Origin: Hermatobates lingyangjiaoensis
Taxonomy: Eukaryota > Arthropoda > Insecta > Hemiptera > Hermatobatidae
Assembly: GCA_026182355.1 (NCBI GenBank)
Contig: JAPFBL010000572.1
Coordinates: 124,001-188,000, forward strand
Reading direction: 5' to 3'
Length of the DNA stretch: 64,000 nucleotides
Part shown: positions 34,485 to 44,420 of the stretch, piece after piece
Layout of the letters: each line of letters begins with the position of its first letter
Position numbering within the stretch: position 1 is the stretch's first letter
The notes under the pieces: model-generated
Told to the model about the DNA's origin: nothing
What the model saw: only the letters and a program-made list of their open reading frames with translations
Databases searched by the model: none
Program-made: the position numbers and the translations under genes

Positions 34485-37172
34485 TATTTACCTATTAATT
34501 TTAGAAACACAAAATAACTTTATTATTACCATGTTTAATAATTAAATAATTAAAACAACACTTTTAGAACACACAGTTTTCTTCGCAAGGGAGTTGAAAA
34601 TTCAGAACTAATTAATCATGATGGCTTCATTGAGCATTCCTAATTCATAGATTGTTTTTTAAGCCATAATAGGTATTTACAGATGTCTGAATGTTATATG
34701 TAAAAGCATCATATTGTCTTTGATATGTGCTGTTTTAACAACTGAACTAGGAATTTTTTTTAATAATTTCCAAAAAAAAAGTTATATAATTTGAACATTC
34801 CGTTAGAAGATTCATATCAAAAGTCAACAACGTTTGGAATAGAGAATATATCTTATAATTCAATGGTTTGATTAGGCGAACAATGCACTAATCAAAATTA
34901 TTCATTTATGACTATTGTGATTAGGTCCAGCAAAATTAAGTTCAAACAATTCCAGTACTTTATAATATTAATTAACTTTTGTAACACACAGTACAAATTC
35001 AGAATGTATTAGATTGAAAAAATAAAAATCAGTATTTTTGATGAAAAATCAGAAAGGGGTGTTTATGAAGGACATTTAATTAAAAAATATTCTTGGAAAG
35101 AATGAAATCTAACAGCAGATTGATAAATTATACCAATGTTCTATTTATTATCAAATCCCGGTTGAAATTTCAGGCTCTAAAATTATTGCACGTCTCATTA
35201 TAGTTATATTTATTTTTATCTACGGCTAATGAAAACAGTATTAATAAAACTAAAGGTTTGTAAGAGTAAATAAATAATTATAGTTTTAAATAATCGTTCT
35301 GTTTATTAAATGCGGATTTTGTTCTATTTAAAATTATATACATGTCTTACTTCTGTAGGAAGATATAATAACAGTTTTTCTTACTGTTATAAGAAAAAAA
35401 AGGTAATATAACCATAAAAACTAAAACCACAACCTGGACTAATAAGTAACCTGCTGTATTTGTCGAATTTGTTTAAACTGAAGAAATATATTTACAAAAA
35501 CGAAGTAAAATAAATCATTTTTTTTAAGATTTAGTAGAAAATGTTTGAATAATTTTAACGAGAAAAAGAAAAATTAGAAAAAATAAATAAATATAAGAAA
35601 AAAAATTTAAAAATATATAAACACTGGCCCAACAAACATATAATAATCCCCGGAGTGAAGGAAGGTTGTTTAGAAAAAAATGTCTAATCTGTATAGTGAT
35701 ACAGACATTAACATATCTAATTATTTGATCATTATTCCTGGTATGTTTAACAACTCATAGTTCTTTGTTAGTATTGGAGCATGGGAACGGAACTTTTTCA
35801 CTCTTTATGACAATGTAGCTACTATTTTTAAACCACATTTTGAATGATTCAATAAACATAAATTTTTAAAAGTGTTACTGAGAGTACAAGAAGTGGGAGT
35901 ATTGGAATGTTTGAGAAAATTTGATTAATTTCATGTTTAAATAATTCAGGGCTAGCTCCTACTACTCGTATTATCACAGTCAGAAAGATGTTTTAAATAG
36001 GGATATTTAAGCAGACATAAGCATGAATATCGTGATTATGATATGTACACTAAATAATAACTCCATAAACGCTTTTTAGATAAATCATCACCTTAGCAAA
36101 ACTTAGCTTTTTGTAAAACTGTTACTTTGGAAAGCTGATAGAAGTTGATAGAAATTAATACAAAAAATTAACTGATAAAAGTGAAAAATTTAATTGAAGA
36201 AAAAATTGTTCCCTTACAATTAAGTGCACCCAAGAACTGCTATTACATTAACAGATTAAGCTTCATAACTTGGTGTTGGGGGCAATGATAAATAAATATC
36301 TATATTATTCTGCCAATTTAATCTAAAAAAAACGAATTTTGTTACATTGAGACTAAATTACATTTTTAATTAATCAAACTGAACCAACTTTCGGAATACT
36401 GGATTGTGACAATTTGTCGGAGATTTTTTTTTTAAATATATTTAGGGAAAAAATGAGGTGCACACATAAAGAGACACTGAAAATTACTTGATATGGCGAC
36501 TATTTTAATACAAGGAATAACTTTATTTAATCAGAGCTACAGTAAAACCCTCCGTATTTCAAGTATGCTTCGCTAACTAATGTATCATGTTAATAATGAA
36601 ACAAACAAAATTATATAAGTGGCCTATTACGATAGGTTATTTGATTTTCATTCAATTAACCTTAAATTAATTAACTTGTGTAAGTAAATCAAGTTATTTT
36701 ATGATTTACTAATTATCCTGTGTATATACTCTTGACGTCTACAGTAATGTTTGTTATGCCAAGGGTCTCAATTTTGTTCACCCCAAATGGAATGATTTAA
36801 AATCATTTTCCACATTTCATAATCAATTCGAGAGCAATACTTGTCCAAACATAATTTAATCATTCATTCCACTTTTTTAATATTTTTTTTATTTTCATTA
36901 TTTTCAGATAGAAACATATATAATGATACAATTTAAAATAATGTTACTATACTGTTATGAGACTGCTAAGTAGTGCGTATCACAAATAGTAAACATGACA
37001 TTTCTTCATATTGTCTTATCTAAAATATACCTTCACTCTTCAAAAGGACACAACAATGACTGCAGCAATTAACTGCATGCTTGCATACTGAATTGTTACG
37101 GATATTGCAAAGGTGTGAGACAAATATATACTTTCATAAGAATAGCTATGAGACACGAAGCGGAAAAGGAAA
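34485..37172. other. Intronic stretch, no supported feature
   Basis: AT-rich, no coding or repeat structure found. Confidence 0.4.
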
Positions 37173-37472
37173 CTATTCATAAGTAGGATAAACAAATATA
37201 TACTTCAATTGTAAAAAGAAGGTAATGACTGGAAAAAATGTTATTGCAATCGTATACCCTATCATTAAAAAGTACTTTAAATAATTAATAAAATAATGTT
37301 CCTCCACTTCAGGAATCATCAATACAAGATGTGTAAGAGTAGAGAATACTGTCCCTGCTATCCATAATGAGATGAAAATTACAAAAAAATAACCAAATTC
37401 CAAATCAGTAGAACAGATAAATAATAAATAAATCATTAAATGTTTATTTGAAGGCCAATATGACGTTGACAT
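37173..37472 (-). CDS. Unassigned hydrophobic open frame
   Basis: 99 codons from ATG at 37472 to a stop at 37173. Two long hydrophobic segments (YFFVIFISLWIAGTVFSTLT and YFLMIGYTIAITFFPVITFF) separated by an acidic loop (IPEVEEHYF) suggest two or three membrane passes. It lies inside the F-box gene intron on the same strand. I cannot match it to a family, and splice signals at its edges are not convincing. AT-rich DNA produces hydrophobic frames by chance, so this may be an exon of an unrelated nested gene or nothing. Confidence 0.2.
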   Translation of the reverse strand: MSTSYWPSNKHLMIYLLFICSTDLEFGYFFVIFISLWIAGTVFSTLTHLVLMIPEVEEHYFINYLKYFLMIGYTIAITFFPVITFFLQLKYIFVYPTYE

Positions 37473-38128
37473 ATGTTGCTACTATTATACCTTTCGCATA
37501 ATAATTTATATAATTTTTTTTGTAATTTATATTTTGAAAGATGTAAACTGTGTTATTTGGCACAAAACTAAGATAGATACTCATCTTATCTATCTGTTTA
37601 TTGTACTCGTAATAATGAAAATAAACGTTACGCCAAGTTGATCAAATGTTTACACAGGAGTGTAGCACGAGAAAAATGTAACACAGGACACAAAAAGCCT
37701 TAGAATATTATAGGGCAAAACCAACAGTTCCTTTCTTTGTAAACTTTTCGCAAAATTGCCTTTTATAGCTTTCTGAAATCAAATTAAACTTTGTATATTA
37801 CATTGACAAATATTGCATATCAGTGTCATAAGCACTTTAGAAGAACTTTCCCTATTGAAGTAGGGTTCAAGGACCATTAGATTTATGCTGAAAATGACTG
37901 AGTACGAAGGGTTTCCTTATCACAAAGAAATTCTTTAGAAGAACTATGCAAGGAAATTTATAAAGACCATCATGTATGCCTCTTGATATAGAAAAGCTAA
38001 TTACAAGTTTTGAATAGTTTAGATTACTTTTCTTAGTTGATATTAACAATGTTGTTAACAGTCACGAGTTTAAACATAATCCAAATTTCTCCAATTATTT
38101 AAAAAAAAAAAAGAAACTTAAGACAAAC

Positions 38129-38300
38129 CTTGTAATAAGAACGGGTTTAGTTGTTTTACATTCGCCTCACTAAACTCTCTCAAGAACAGGGTTTGTGTTT
38201 TTCTTGGTTTTATTAATGATGGTCGAAGAATGGAAGAATCTTTGAGCGTATGTTGATTGATAATGTCAAACCATCTCTCGCAGACAGCTGAGGATAAAAC
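38129..38300 (-). CDS. F-box/LRR protein, exon with second half of the F-box
   Basis: 172-nt internal exon between a strong acceptor (TTTCCTGTTGCAG, exon from 38300) and a donor (CAAG|GTTTGT, exon ends at 38129). It encodes VLSSAVCERWFDIINQHTLK and goes on to the LNPFLLQ end. The VLSSAVCERW stretch is the C-terminal half of an F-box (LxxAxVCxxW), the SKP1-binding helix set. It follows directly, in phase 0, from the LPTEVLNLIFKKLPTEVQ half encoded at 43275-43343, and continues in phase 1 to the LRR exon at 14206. The apparent upstream extension of this frame (to 38378) is intron. Confidence 0.75.
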
Positions 38301-38484
38301 CTGCAACAGGAAAACTAAATACGTTAACTTATAGTACGAAGAGAAATTTACGAAATAGTAACTATGCCACAAATACAATAAAAATGTAGTAATTAATATT
38401 AGTTTAAATAATACAAATAATATTAATTATAAAGTTTAGATATTCTAAGCACACTGTAATTAGACAAAATTTAGGACTTCCAAT

Positions 38485-38535
38485 TTTGTGGTTTTCGTTA
38501 CGGCGAAGCTGCACATATTCTGTGCTACCTCCTTT
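38485..38535 (+). repeat. Possible SINE fragment
   Basis: TTTTCGTTACGGCGAAGCTG then CACATATTCTGTGCTACC is GC-richer than its flanks and resembles from memory a tRNA-related repeat of chelicerates. Too short to be sure. Confidence 0.2.
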
Positions 38536-39065
38536 CCCCTAGTCTACCAAAAGAGACTCAAAACATTGAAAGTGAGTTCATCTTTCTATGGCATCAAGTA
38601 CGGAAAAATTATATTTCTACTTATTATTATATTTATTTATGGATTATATTTATTATTACCAGAAAAAATAGAGTGAAAATAATTCCATAACACTTAACAA
38701 AAATATATGAATGATTTTTAATAGAACTAGGATAGAAAATGGTAGTATAAGAAACTAGTTTACAGCTTAACAGATTAATGATCAATTCATAATATAGAAT
38801 CTGTCTTATAAAATTGGTTGAATTCCAGATTAAAAAAATATTAATTAAATTTCAGTTGCAAAAATAAGCCATATATAGAAAAGAATGACATAATATACTG
38901 ATATATAATGATAATTAAAATGCCATAGAAGAATGGTTTATGAGATTTGTAAATGTTATTATGTATTTAGTGTCATCGACTATTATTCTGTCTTTATAAT
39001 AGTGGTTTTGAAATTATACGTGCAAATAACTTGATAGTATATTATTGTATGTTATCATTTTTTGA

Positions 39066-39310
39066 ACTATATATATATATATATAATAATATATACAGTT
39101 CACACAAGAAAGAGAAAAACAAATAAAGACACACACAAAAGACTCACAACGATATTTCGACAGTCACCGTCATCGGGCAGAAGTAGTCCCTTTGAGTAGC
39201 TGAAGCTAACTGAGCGGTAGGCCGAATGCGACGAACACGCACGCACTCTGCCGGCCGCCCTAGGTAAGCTACTAACTACAGAGAGAAAAATAACTAAAAA
39301 GAACAAATAA
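39066..39310 (-). mobile_element. PLE family D end, single copy
   Basis: Begins at (TA)n 39069-39084. In minus sense the core at 39155-39176 is CCGATGA, spacer C, short stem, GAAATATCG (U4 of the hammerhead core is changed to C). The upstream part is GC-rich (CGGCCGGCAGAGTGCG side). The minus frame 39100-39306 is a translation of it. Confidence 0.6.
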
Positions 39311-39460
39311 AAGCAAATAAAAATAACAGAAGGAGAAGGATAGTAAATGAAGCAATAAACAATTTAAAAAAAAATAAAAAATAAAATAAAATAAAAAAAA
39401 TAAATAAAAATAAATAAATAAGAAAATAATAAATAAATAAAAAAAATTAATTAAATTAAC
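39311..39460. repeat. A-rich low-complexity tract
   Basis: AATA/AAAAT/AAATA mixtures at about 39362-39450. Confidence 0.9.
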
Positions 39461-39600
39461 GGTACAAGTTGAGGCCAGGAGGAGAGCGAGCTTTGAGAAG
39501 ACAGATAATTGCCTCCTCTGAAGCTCTTTAAGTAACCCGAGAAGACGGAACAGGGATATGATTAAGAACTTGGAAAAATATAAATATATATAATAAATAA

Positions 39601-39990
39601 ATATATATATATATATTCAGGTAACTCACCACAAATGAATGAAGATAGTCGCTCTGAGGCCTTTCGTTTTCACGTCGTCAGAGAGCAAGTGAATACAAGT
39701 TGTACACAGGTTATGAATTTTGATTTAAAGTTGGATTAAGATTGGCATCATTGACAGTATTTTTCCCTATTACAGTCGAAATAGTCTTGATTTGTTTAAC
39801 GATTTCTTCAATTAGAAATTCATCTAATTTAAAAAGGCCTGGACTAGTGTTGACTAAGCTCTTAGAAAAGCCTTTTATGAGGGCGCTTTCAACAATGTTT
39901 CTTCTTCTTTCATATGACATAAATACCAACTCCTTTGCTTCTGCCCAATTAATTAAGTGATTTTTGGTGAGTTACCTGAATATTTATATC
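39601..39990 (-). mobile_element. PLE copy with GIY-YIG C-terminus, ribozyme and unequal inverted ends
   Basis: Bounded left by (TA)n and CAGGTAACTCACCACAAA (39617 on) and right by the complement TTTTGGTGAGTTACCTGAAT at about 39962-39982. The long minus copy carries ORF remnant 39711-39955 (RRRNIVESALIKGFSKSLVN, then PGLFKLDEFLIEEIV), the C-terminal tail that follows the GIY-YIG domain in PLEs, with its stop at 39711. A ribozyme follows 25 bases later. The right partner is reduced to the last ~24 bases of the element, so this is a head-to-head pair with one very short arm. Confidence 0.7.
39651..39686 (-). ncRNA. Hammerhead-like ribozyme with perfect stem I (best copy)
   Basis: Minus sense: stem I GCUCU (39686-39682) pairs with AGAGC (39655-39651). 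Core CUGACGA (39681-39675), spacer C, stem II GU/AC with loop GAAA, GAAA (39665-39662), self-complementary AGGCCU as stem III (39662-39657), C39656 at the cleavage position. Every base required of a type-I hammerhead core is there. Stem II is only 2 bp and there is the same extra spacer base seen in the other families. Confidence 0.65.
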
Positions 39991-40009
39991 ACGTGTTATT
40001 GTGACGATT

Positions 40010-40169
40010 TTGTATAATATATATATATATATATTATATATTATATATATATATATATAAGTCGTTATCAGCCTTTGGAGCGATTCACACCTATTCCTGA
40101 AGACGAGGACATCGAAATATGGTTGTGAGATCAGTGATTTCTTTCCTATGTGTTTTTTTGAAAATTCTA

Positions 40170-40209
<40 letters not shown>
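40010..40209 (+). mobile_element. PLE D-like end between (TA)n tracts
   Basis: Between compound (TA)n at 40015-40060 and pure (TA)n at 40170-40209. CTGAAGA 40097-40103, spacer C, GAGGACATC, GAAA 40114-40117 then TATGG: the base after the putative AUAU stem III is G, which a hammerhead cannot cleave after, so this copy should be inactive. Confidence 0.6.
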
Positions 40210-40212
<3 letters not shown>

Positions 40213-40339
40213 TGAAGTACTCAGACAATGCGTACTACTGTAATAATGATTTTCATAGTACTATAATGGAATACTATTATGTGTAGAGTAAATAGATATT
40301 TTTCAGCGACACAAAGATAATAAAGGAAACAATATTTGA

Positions 40340-40562
40340 ATACGAAATGAAAGAGGTATAGGGCAAGTGTGGTGAGGGAGATTTGATGGTTCAATTTCCT
40401 GCCTGAGGGCTAAATCGCTGCCAGACTGGCTTGGCTTCGCGATGGCACTGCCATTAATAGTGCTGTAGTCAGCCTAGTGCGATTGAGCCGCAGATTTCAA
40501 TCTGCTCAAACACTCCTGTCTTCCCTCTTTGAATCACAATCAAATTTTCCACGTCTCTTAAA
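40340..40562. other. GC-richer block of unknown nature
   Basis: About 200 bases with GGCTTGGCTTCGCGATGGCA and CATTAATAGTGCTGTAGTCA, sharply richer in G+C than both flanks, followed by AT-rich direct repeats (TGATTATCATATTxxxACCxTAATGATTTTAGACT, twice at 40623-40720). GATGGTTCAATTTCC resembles a box B, so a SINE is possible, but no box A is evident at the right distance. Confidence 0.3.
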
Positions 40563-40622
40563 TAACTCAATTATTATTTATTAAAAAAAAAACTGTCCTG
40601 TTTTGGAATCAACGACACATTT

Positions 40623-40725
40623 ATGATTATCATATTTCTACCGTAATGATTTTAGACTGAAGTAAGATCTTTTAAATTGTTTGATGATTATCATATTGGA
40701 ACCATAATGATTTTAGACTAAAATA
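40623..40725 (+). repeat. Short tandem duplication (~61 bp apart)
   Basis: GATTATCATATTTCTACCGT with TAATGATTTTAGACTGAAGT at 40624-40665 and GATTATCATATTGGAACCAT with TAATGATTTTAGACTAAAAT at 40685-40726. Confidence 0.7.
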
Positions 40726-41084
40726 ATTTTTTTAAAATTTCTAGAAGAAAAATCTCAAACATAAGGAACAATTTTTTTTTAAAACTAATGAAACATACCA
40801 AAAAAAATTAACAATGATAATTATTATCTTTTTTTATTAAATAAACGATTCTTCATAAGTTTTATAATAAAAAATACCTTTTTTTATATATTGAAGTCTA
40901 ACCGAATGAAAAAAATCGACTCAAATATCTTATTCATAAAATTAGAAGCCCAACTCGTTTAGTGTACTAATTTTAACTAGAACAATATAGTCCAGTATAA
41001 TAACTAGTTGATACATTTTTTTAGTAATAAAGAGGTTAAGAAACAAGATATTATTGTTAAAAAATTTTTAAAAAAAATAGTCAT

Positions 41085-41420
41085 ACCTCGTGAATCGGTG
41101 TTGCAGCCGACTGACCGGTATCAAATTTTGCGCGTCTTCAAGCACGCATCGTCAGAACCCCACTTGAAGATGGACAACGTATGAAATCGGTTGAGCAGCT
41201 ACAGTGCCGATTCTCGAGGAGACGGATTTTTATAATAACATGAATTTTAATATCATGTAATGTCATGTTGCGGCAGTAACAACGCTGCAGTGGACGATTA
41301 CAATACGAAAAATAATTTGTGATGCTTGCATTTAATATTTTGCTTATTTCAAGATACGCTTTCACTAAACTAAAATTTAAATTACTTAAAGATAATATCA
41401 ATATAATTTGAGTTATCTAC
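41085..41420 (-). mobile_element. PLE family E remnant, unpaired or strongly eroded
   Basis: Starts GTCATACCTCGTGAATCGGT, the family E terminus, and in minus sense has CTTGAAGACGCGC…GATACCGGTC, where GAAACCGGTC has changed. The following 250 bases hold a chance minus frame (41138-41401). Confidence 0.5.
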
Positions 41421-41764
41421 GGTTGCCTCGATTAAAAGTAGAAACATCTAAACTGTCTAAAACAAAAAGAGTCTTACATTCATAAATTTCGATGATTGAC
41501 GCTGATATTTTGCTACAATCTCAATGGTGAGATATTGAAATCAATAAATTATTTCAAGTATTCGGAATATAGGCCTATTGAGTTATGCTGCGAATAATAT
41601 TGAGATTTGACTTAGGTGGTGGTCTGCAGCTGAGAGCCTGTATAATTACATTATTCGCGAGTCCCCGGCTAACCTATTTTCTATAAATTGTGCCATATTA
41701 TTAACTAAAAGATTTCATAACTCAACACTGGATAAATTCGTCTTACTCTCAAGGCAGATATTGT

Positions 41765-41945
41765 CATTGGACCAAACCTCAACCAAAAAAAAATTATATA
41801 TATAGAGTCAGTTGGGTTTTTGACTCTCACGATGACTGCTTGTTACGGTTGAAAGATATTAGTCTCGTTTTCCCATTTCTTATTGTGGTTTGATCATTGA
41901 TTGTTATTTTACGTGTTTAAGTGAAACCTTTATATATATAACATA
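41765..41945 (+). mobile_element. PLE family A end, single arm
   Basis: CAGTTGGGTTTTTGACTCTC, core degraded to CTCACGA, then GACTGCTTGTTACGGTTGAA and AGATATTAGTC, and the family A end ATTGTGGTTTGATCATTG. (TA)n on both sides. Upstream GACCAAACCTCAACC matches the palindrome at 58.6 kb. Confidence 0.65.
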
Positions 41946-41974
41946 TATTTTTTATTATAAAAAAATATATTTTT

Positions 41975-41975
41975 C

Positions 41976-42017
<42 letters not shown>

Positions 42018-42250
42018 GAAAAATTACTATTAAACACGTGAAACAACAATCAATGATCAAACCACAATAAGAAATAGGAAAACAGGACTAAGATATTTCA
42101 ACCGTAACAAGCGGTCTTCGTCAGAGTCAAAAACCCAACAGTTGGATTTTTGACTCTGACGAAGACCGCTTGTTACGGTTGAAAGATCTTAGTCTTGTTT
42201 TCCTATTGCTTATTGTGGTTTGAACATTGATATATATATATATATATATA
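41975..42250. mobile_element. PLE family A head-to-head pair, both cores intact
   Basis: Between (TA)n at 41979-42014 and 42230-42252. Left arm minus 42020-42135, right arm plus 42140-42229, almost no spacer, so a near-perfect palindrome. Cores: minus 42096-42124, plus 42156-42184. Confidence 0.85.
42152..42194 (+). ncRNA. Hammerhead-like ribozyme (family A)
   Basis: Stem I GACU (42152-42155)/AGUC (42191-42194), CUGACGA, spacer A, stem II GACCG/CGGUU with 7-nt loop, GAAA (42181-42184), self-complementary AGAUCU, U at the cleavage position. The minus partner at 42096-42124 has the core but a changed stem III. Confidence 0.62.
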
Positions 42251-42254
42251 TAAT

Positions 42255-42560
42255 TATATATGAATTAAATACCACAATAAATAATATATATTAATTAAAA
42301 TTCTCTAAGGCCTTCGTTACAACATAATCATTAATAAAAGAAATAAGTAAGCAGATCAAGACTCCTTCAAGTTAAGGAACATTAAATTCAGACAGGGATG
42401 CCAGCAATCCTGAAGACTTCAATCAACCAGGTTAACTTATTATATTTTTTACTCGTTTCATTTAGCTCTCTGATGATGTTGTAACGAAAGGTCTTAGAGC
42501 ATTTTAATTAATACACATTGTTTATTGTGGTATTTAATTCATATATTATATCAAGAGTTA
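42255..42560. mobile_element. PLE head-to-head pair, separate family
   Basis: ATATATGAATTAAATACCAC at 42255 and GTATTTAATTCATATAT at 42530 are outer complements; AAATTCTCTAAGGCCTTCGT mirrors ACGAAAGGTCTTAGAGCATT. Minus core eroded, plus core intact (next entry). Interior about 42345-42450 has no coding signal. Confidence 0.7.
42465..42500 (+). ncRNA. Hammerhead-like ribozyme with perfect 5-bp stem I
   Basis: GCUCU (42465-42469)/AGAGC (42496-42500), CUGAUGA (42470-42476), spacer U, stem II GUU/AAC, GAAA (42486-42489), AGGUCU as stem III with one G-U, U42495 at the cleavage position. Stem I is identical to the one at 39651-39686 although the surrounding element is different. Confidence 0.65.
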
Positions 42561-42584
42561 TTGTTGATTATTAATTTATACATA

Positions 42585-42800
42585 TATATAAAACTAAAGT
42601 TTATTGGGACTCGGTCAGTTCTTCAGGTTCAAATTACACTCTCATTGCCAACGTTTTGGTTTTTATTTGAAACTTTTTTCATAGGCAGAAGTATAAATTT
42701 TGAAACAGAAAATGTAATTATTATATTACAAATCATTTTACAAAGAAAAATAGTCTGTCGATTTCAACAACTGTAGTTTGAATGAACACATGACACTAAT
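42585..42800 (-). mobile_element. PLE family G end, single arm
   Basis: Minus-sense family G end: complement of TTGGCAATGAGAG at 42636-42650, CATAGGCAGAAGTAT near 42680, and CGGTCAGTTCTTCAGGTTCA. Starts at (TA)n 42582-42590. The plus frame 42525-42776 is a chance frame. Confidence 0.65.
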
Positions 42801-43274
42801 GTTCATGTTATGAAGGAAGCGAGACTATTTCAGGAATTTCAAAGAAAATAAAAAACAATGAAAGAGAACAACAGTTTATTAATGAAAGCAATTTTTTGTC
42901 AACCATGGTTAAATACACCAGATATTGATTTAATTTGTATATTTTTGAATGTCTGTATATTTTATGCTTACTAATACATAATACTTATTCTTCAATACTA
43001 TATTACTAGCTTAACCTAAATCTCTCAGCTTTTTGATCTCTTTCGATGCCCTGTTCACTCTTTAAAATAACTTTTTTTGCTTCCCTTCCTTTTTGTGACC
43101 ACACTACTAGATGTCAAAATACACTAGTTTTGTCAGGTCGAAGACTAGATGGTTTGGTTAAAGGACTTAAATCTAATTTTGAAACAAATTTGTCCAGAAA
43201 TCTCAATTGATATGTTGTTCTGCCATTCATACTAATATAGTTTCTAGTAATGGTAGTTAGTGAATAAAATTTAC

Positions 43275-43347
43275 CTGAACTTCAGTGGGCAGCTTCTTGA
43301 AGATCAAGTTGAGTACTTCAGTTGGAAGTCTGTTAATATCCATAAGC
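43275..43347 (-). CDS. F-box/LRR protein, first coding exon (start of the F-box)
   Basis: Short exon between acceptor TATTATTTTGCAG (AG at 43349-43348) and donor CAG|GTAAAT (GT at 43274-43273). It reads GCTT then ATG (43343-43341) and 23 codons, MDINRLPTEVLNLIFKKLPT then EVQ. LPxEVLxxIFxxLP is the N-terminal half of an F-box. It ends in phase 0 and joins in frame to VLSSAVCERW at 38300. An F-box starting within the first five residues is usual for small F-box proteins. Because an acceptor lies only four bases before the ATG, at least one 5' non-coding exon must exist upstream (higher coordinates). Confidence 0.78.
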
Positions 43348-43529
43348 CTGCAAAATAATAATAAAAATTATATTCATATTTATTATAAATATGTTTACTA
43401 GTTTATGATGTATAAGTAAACATTTGTATTTGTCACTTAATTTTTCTAATACATTTCATCGATTAATCTTCTAATAATGGCAATAAATATAAACAGGACC
43501 TAATATTACAAAATCTATTTTAAAACATG

Positions 43530-44420
43530 ACATTCCTTCCTTAAATCAAAAACCTGTCAGGGAACTTCAGAGGAAACAACAGTACAGCAAGTCCAGTGTT
43601 ATTACTAAGAAATCGTCTTTATGAATGCAAATATCATAACAAAAGTTCTGCTTTTTTTCAAGGAATGAAGAATTTTGAAGTTCTTGATTATAAAAACTTT
43701 AATTCTTAAAATATAAGAACTTCCACCCAACATTCAACCTCCACATTTATTGGTTTTCATCTTCAGTATTTCTGCTCAGTACTGTTGTAGGACCAGAAAT
43801 TGTGACTCATTTATTTTTTGGAACCCATTTTAGTAATGGACAAGCCAAATTATCAGATTGGTTCAAAATCAAGAGCCTTAAATTTCGTTTTATTCGAGTT
43901 TATTAGAGTAGGTAACTTATATTTTTAATATTATTATTGAACAAGTCAGATTCTCTTTAAATCATTATGCATTATTTTAAAGTGAAATTTTATTTTTACA
44001 TGATAGTATTATTTTAATGTTAAGGAAGATATTTCATATTAATTACAAACCAAACTAGTAATTATTTTAAATTCCCAGGTTTCCACCTTTAGTGTTGTTC
44101 TAGGAACAGATAGTGTGATTCATTTATTATTCGAAGCCCACTTTAGTAATGGAGAAGCGACATTACCGTGTTGATTGAACATCAAGAGCTGTAATCTCGT
44201 TTAAATAAATCCCTGATTAATTAATAAAACACTGATCTTGTTTTTAACAAATCTTATCTAATTCGACGAATTATATTTCTAGTGTTATTAAACAAGTCAA
44301 ATCTTCTTTAAATCAAAAACCTGGCAAAGAATTCACTGAGAAAACTTCAACGCAGGTCAAGTGTTTTTACTAACAAGCTCTTTTTATGAGTACTAATATT
44401 ATAATTTTTGCTTTCCTTGA
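43530..44420 (+). repeat. Diverged tandem duplication (units about 330-350 bp)
   Basis: Block B: TTGGAACCCATTTTAGTAAT, GGACAAGCCAAATTA and AAAATCAAGAGCC at about 43780-43885, and the related TTCGAAGCCCACTTTAGTAA, GGAGAAGCGACATTA and AACATCAAGAGCTG at 44110-44195. Block A: TTAAATCAAAAACCTGTCAG with CAAGTCCAGTGTTATTACTA at 43540-43610, and TTAAATCAAAAACCTGGCAA with CAGGTCAAGTGTTTTTACTA at 44310-44375. Order A-B-B'-A', with traces of A after B. Confidence 0.6.

Larger units (their letters stand above)
14207..38128 (-). other. Intron of the F-box/LRR gene (about 23.9 kb)
   Basis: Bounded by a donor at 38128-38127 (G|GTTTGT) and an acceptor at 14208-14207 (TTTCAG|GA) in minus sense. Phases match (1/1). 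It hosts most of the SINE, hAT, R1-like and family E/F insertions annotated separately. Parts with no recognisable feature are 14207-14920, 15505-16525, 17110-20955, 22100-23390, 23545-24300, 24625-25140, 27255-28370, 29140-30045, 30725-31965, 34490-37170 and 37475-38125. A small extra exon inside cannot be excluded, but none is needed for frame. Confidence 0.55.

Noticed and set aside
40097..40117. Active ribozyme at the 40.1 kb PLE end
   Set aside because: The base at the cleavage position is G and stem II is hardly paired, so it is listed only as an element end.
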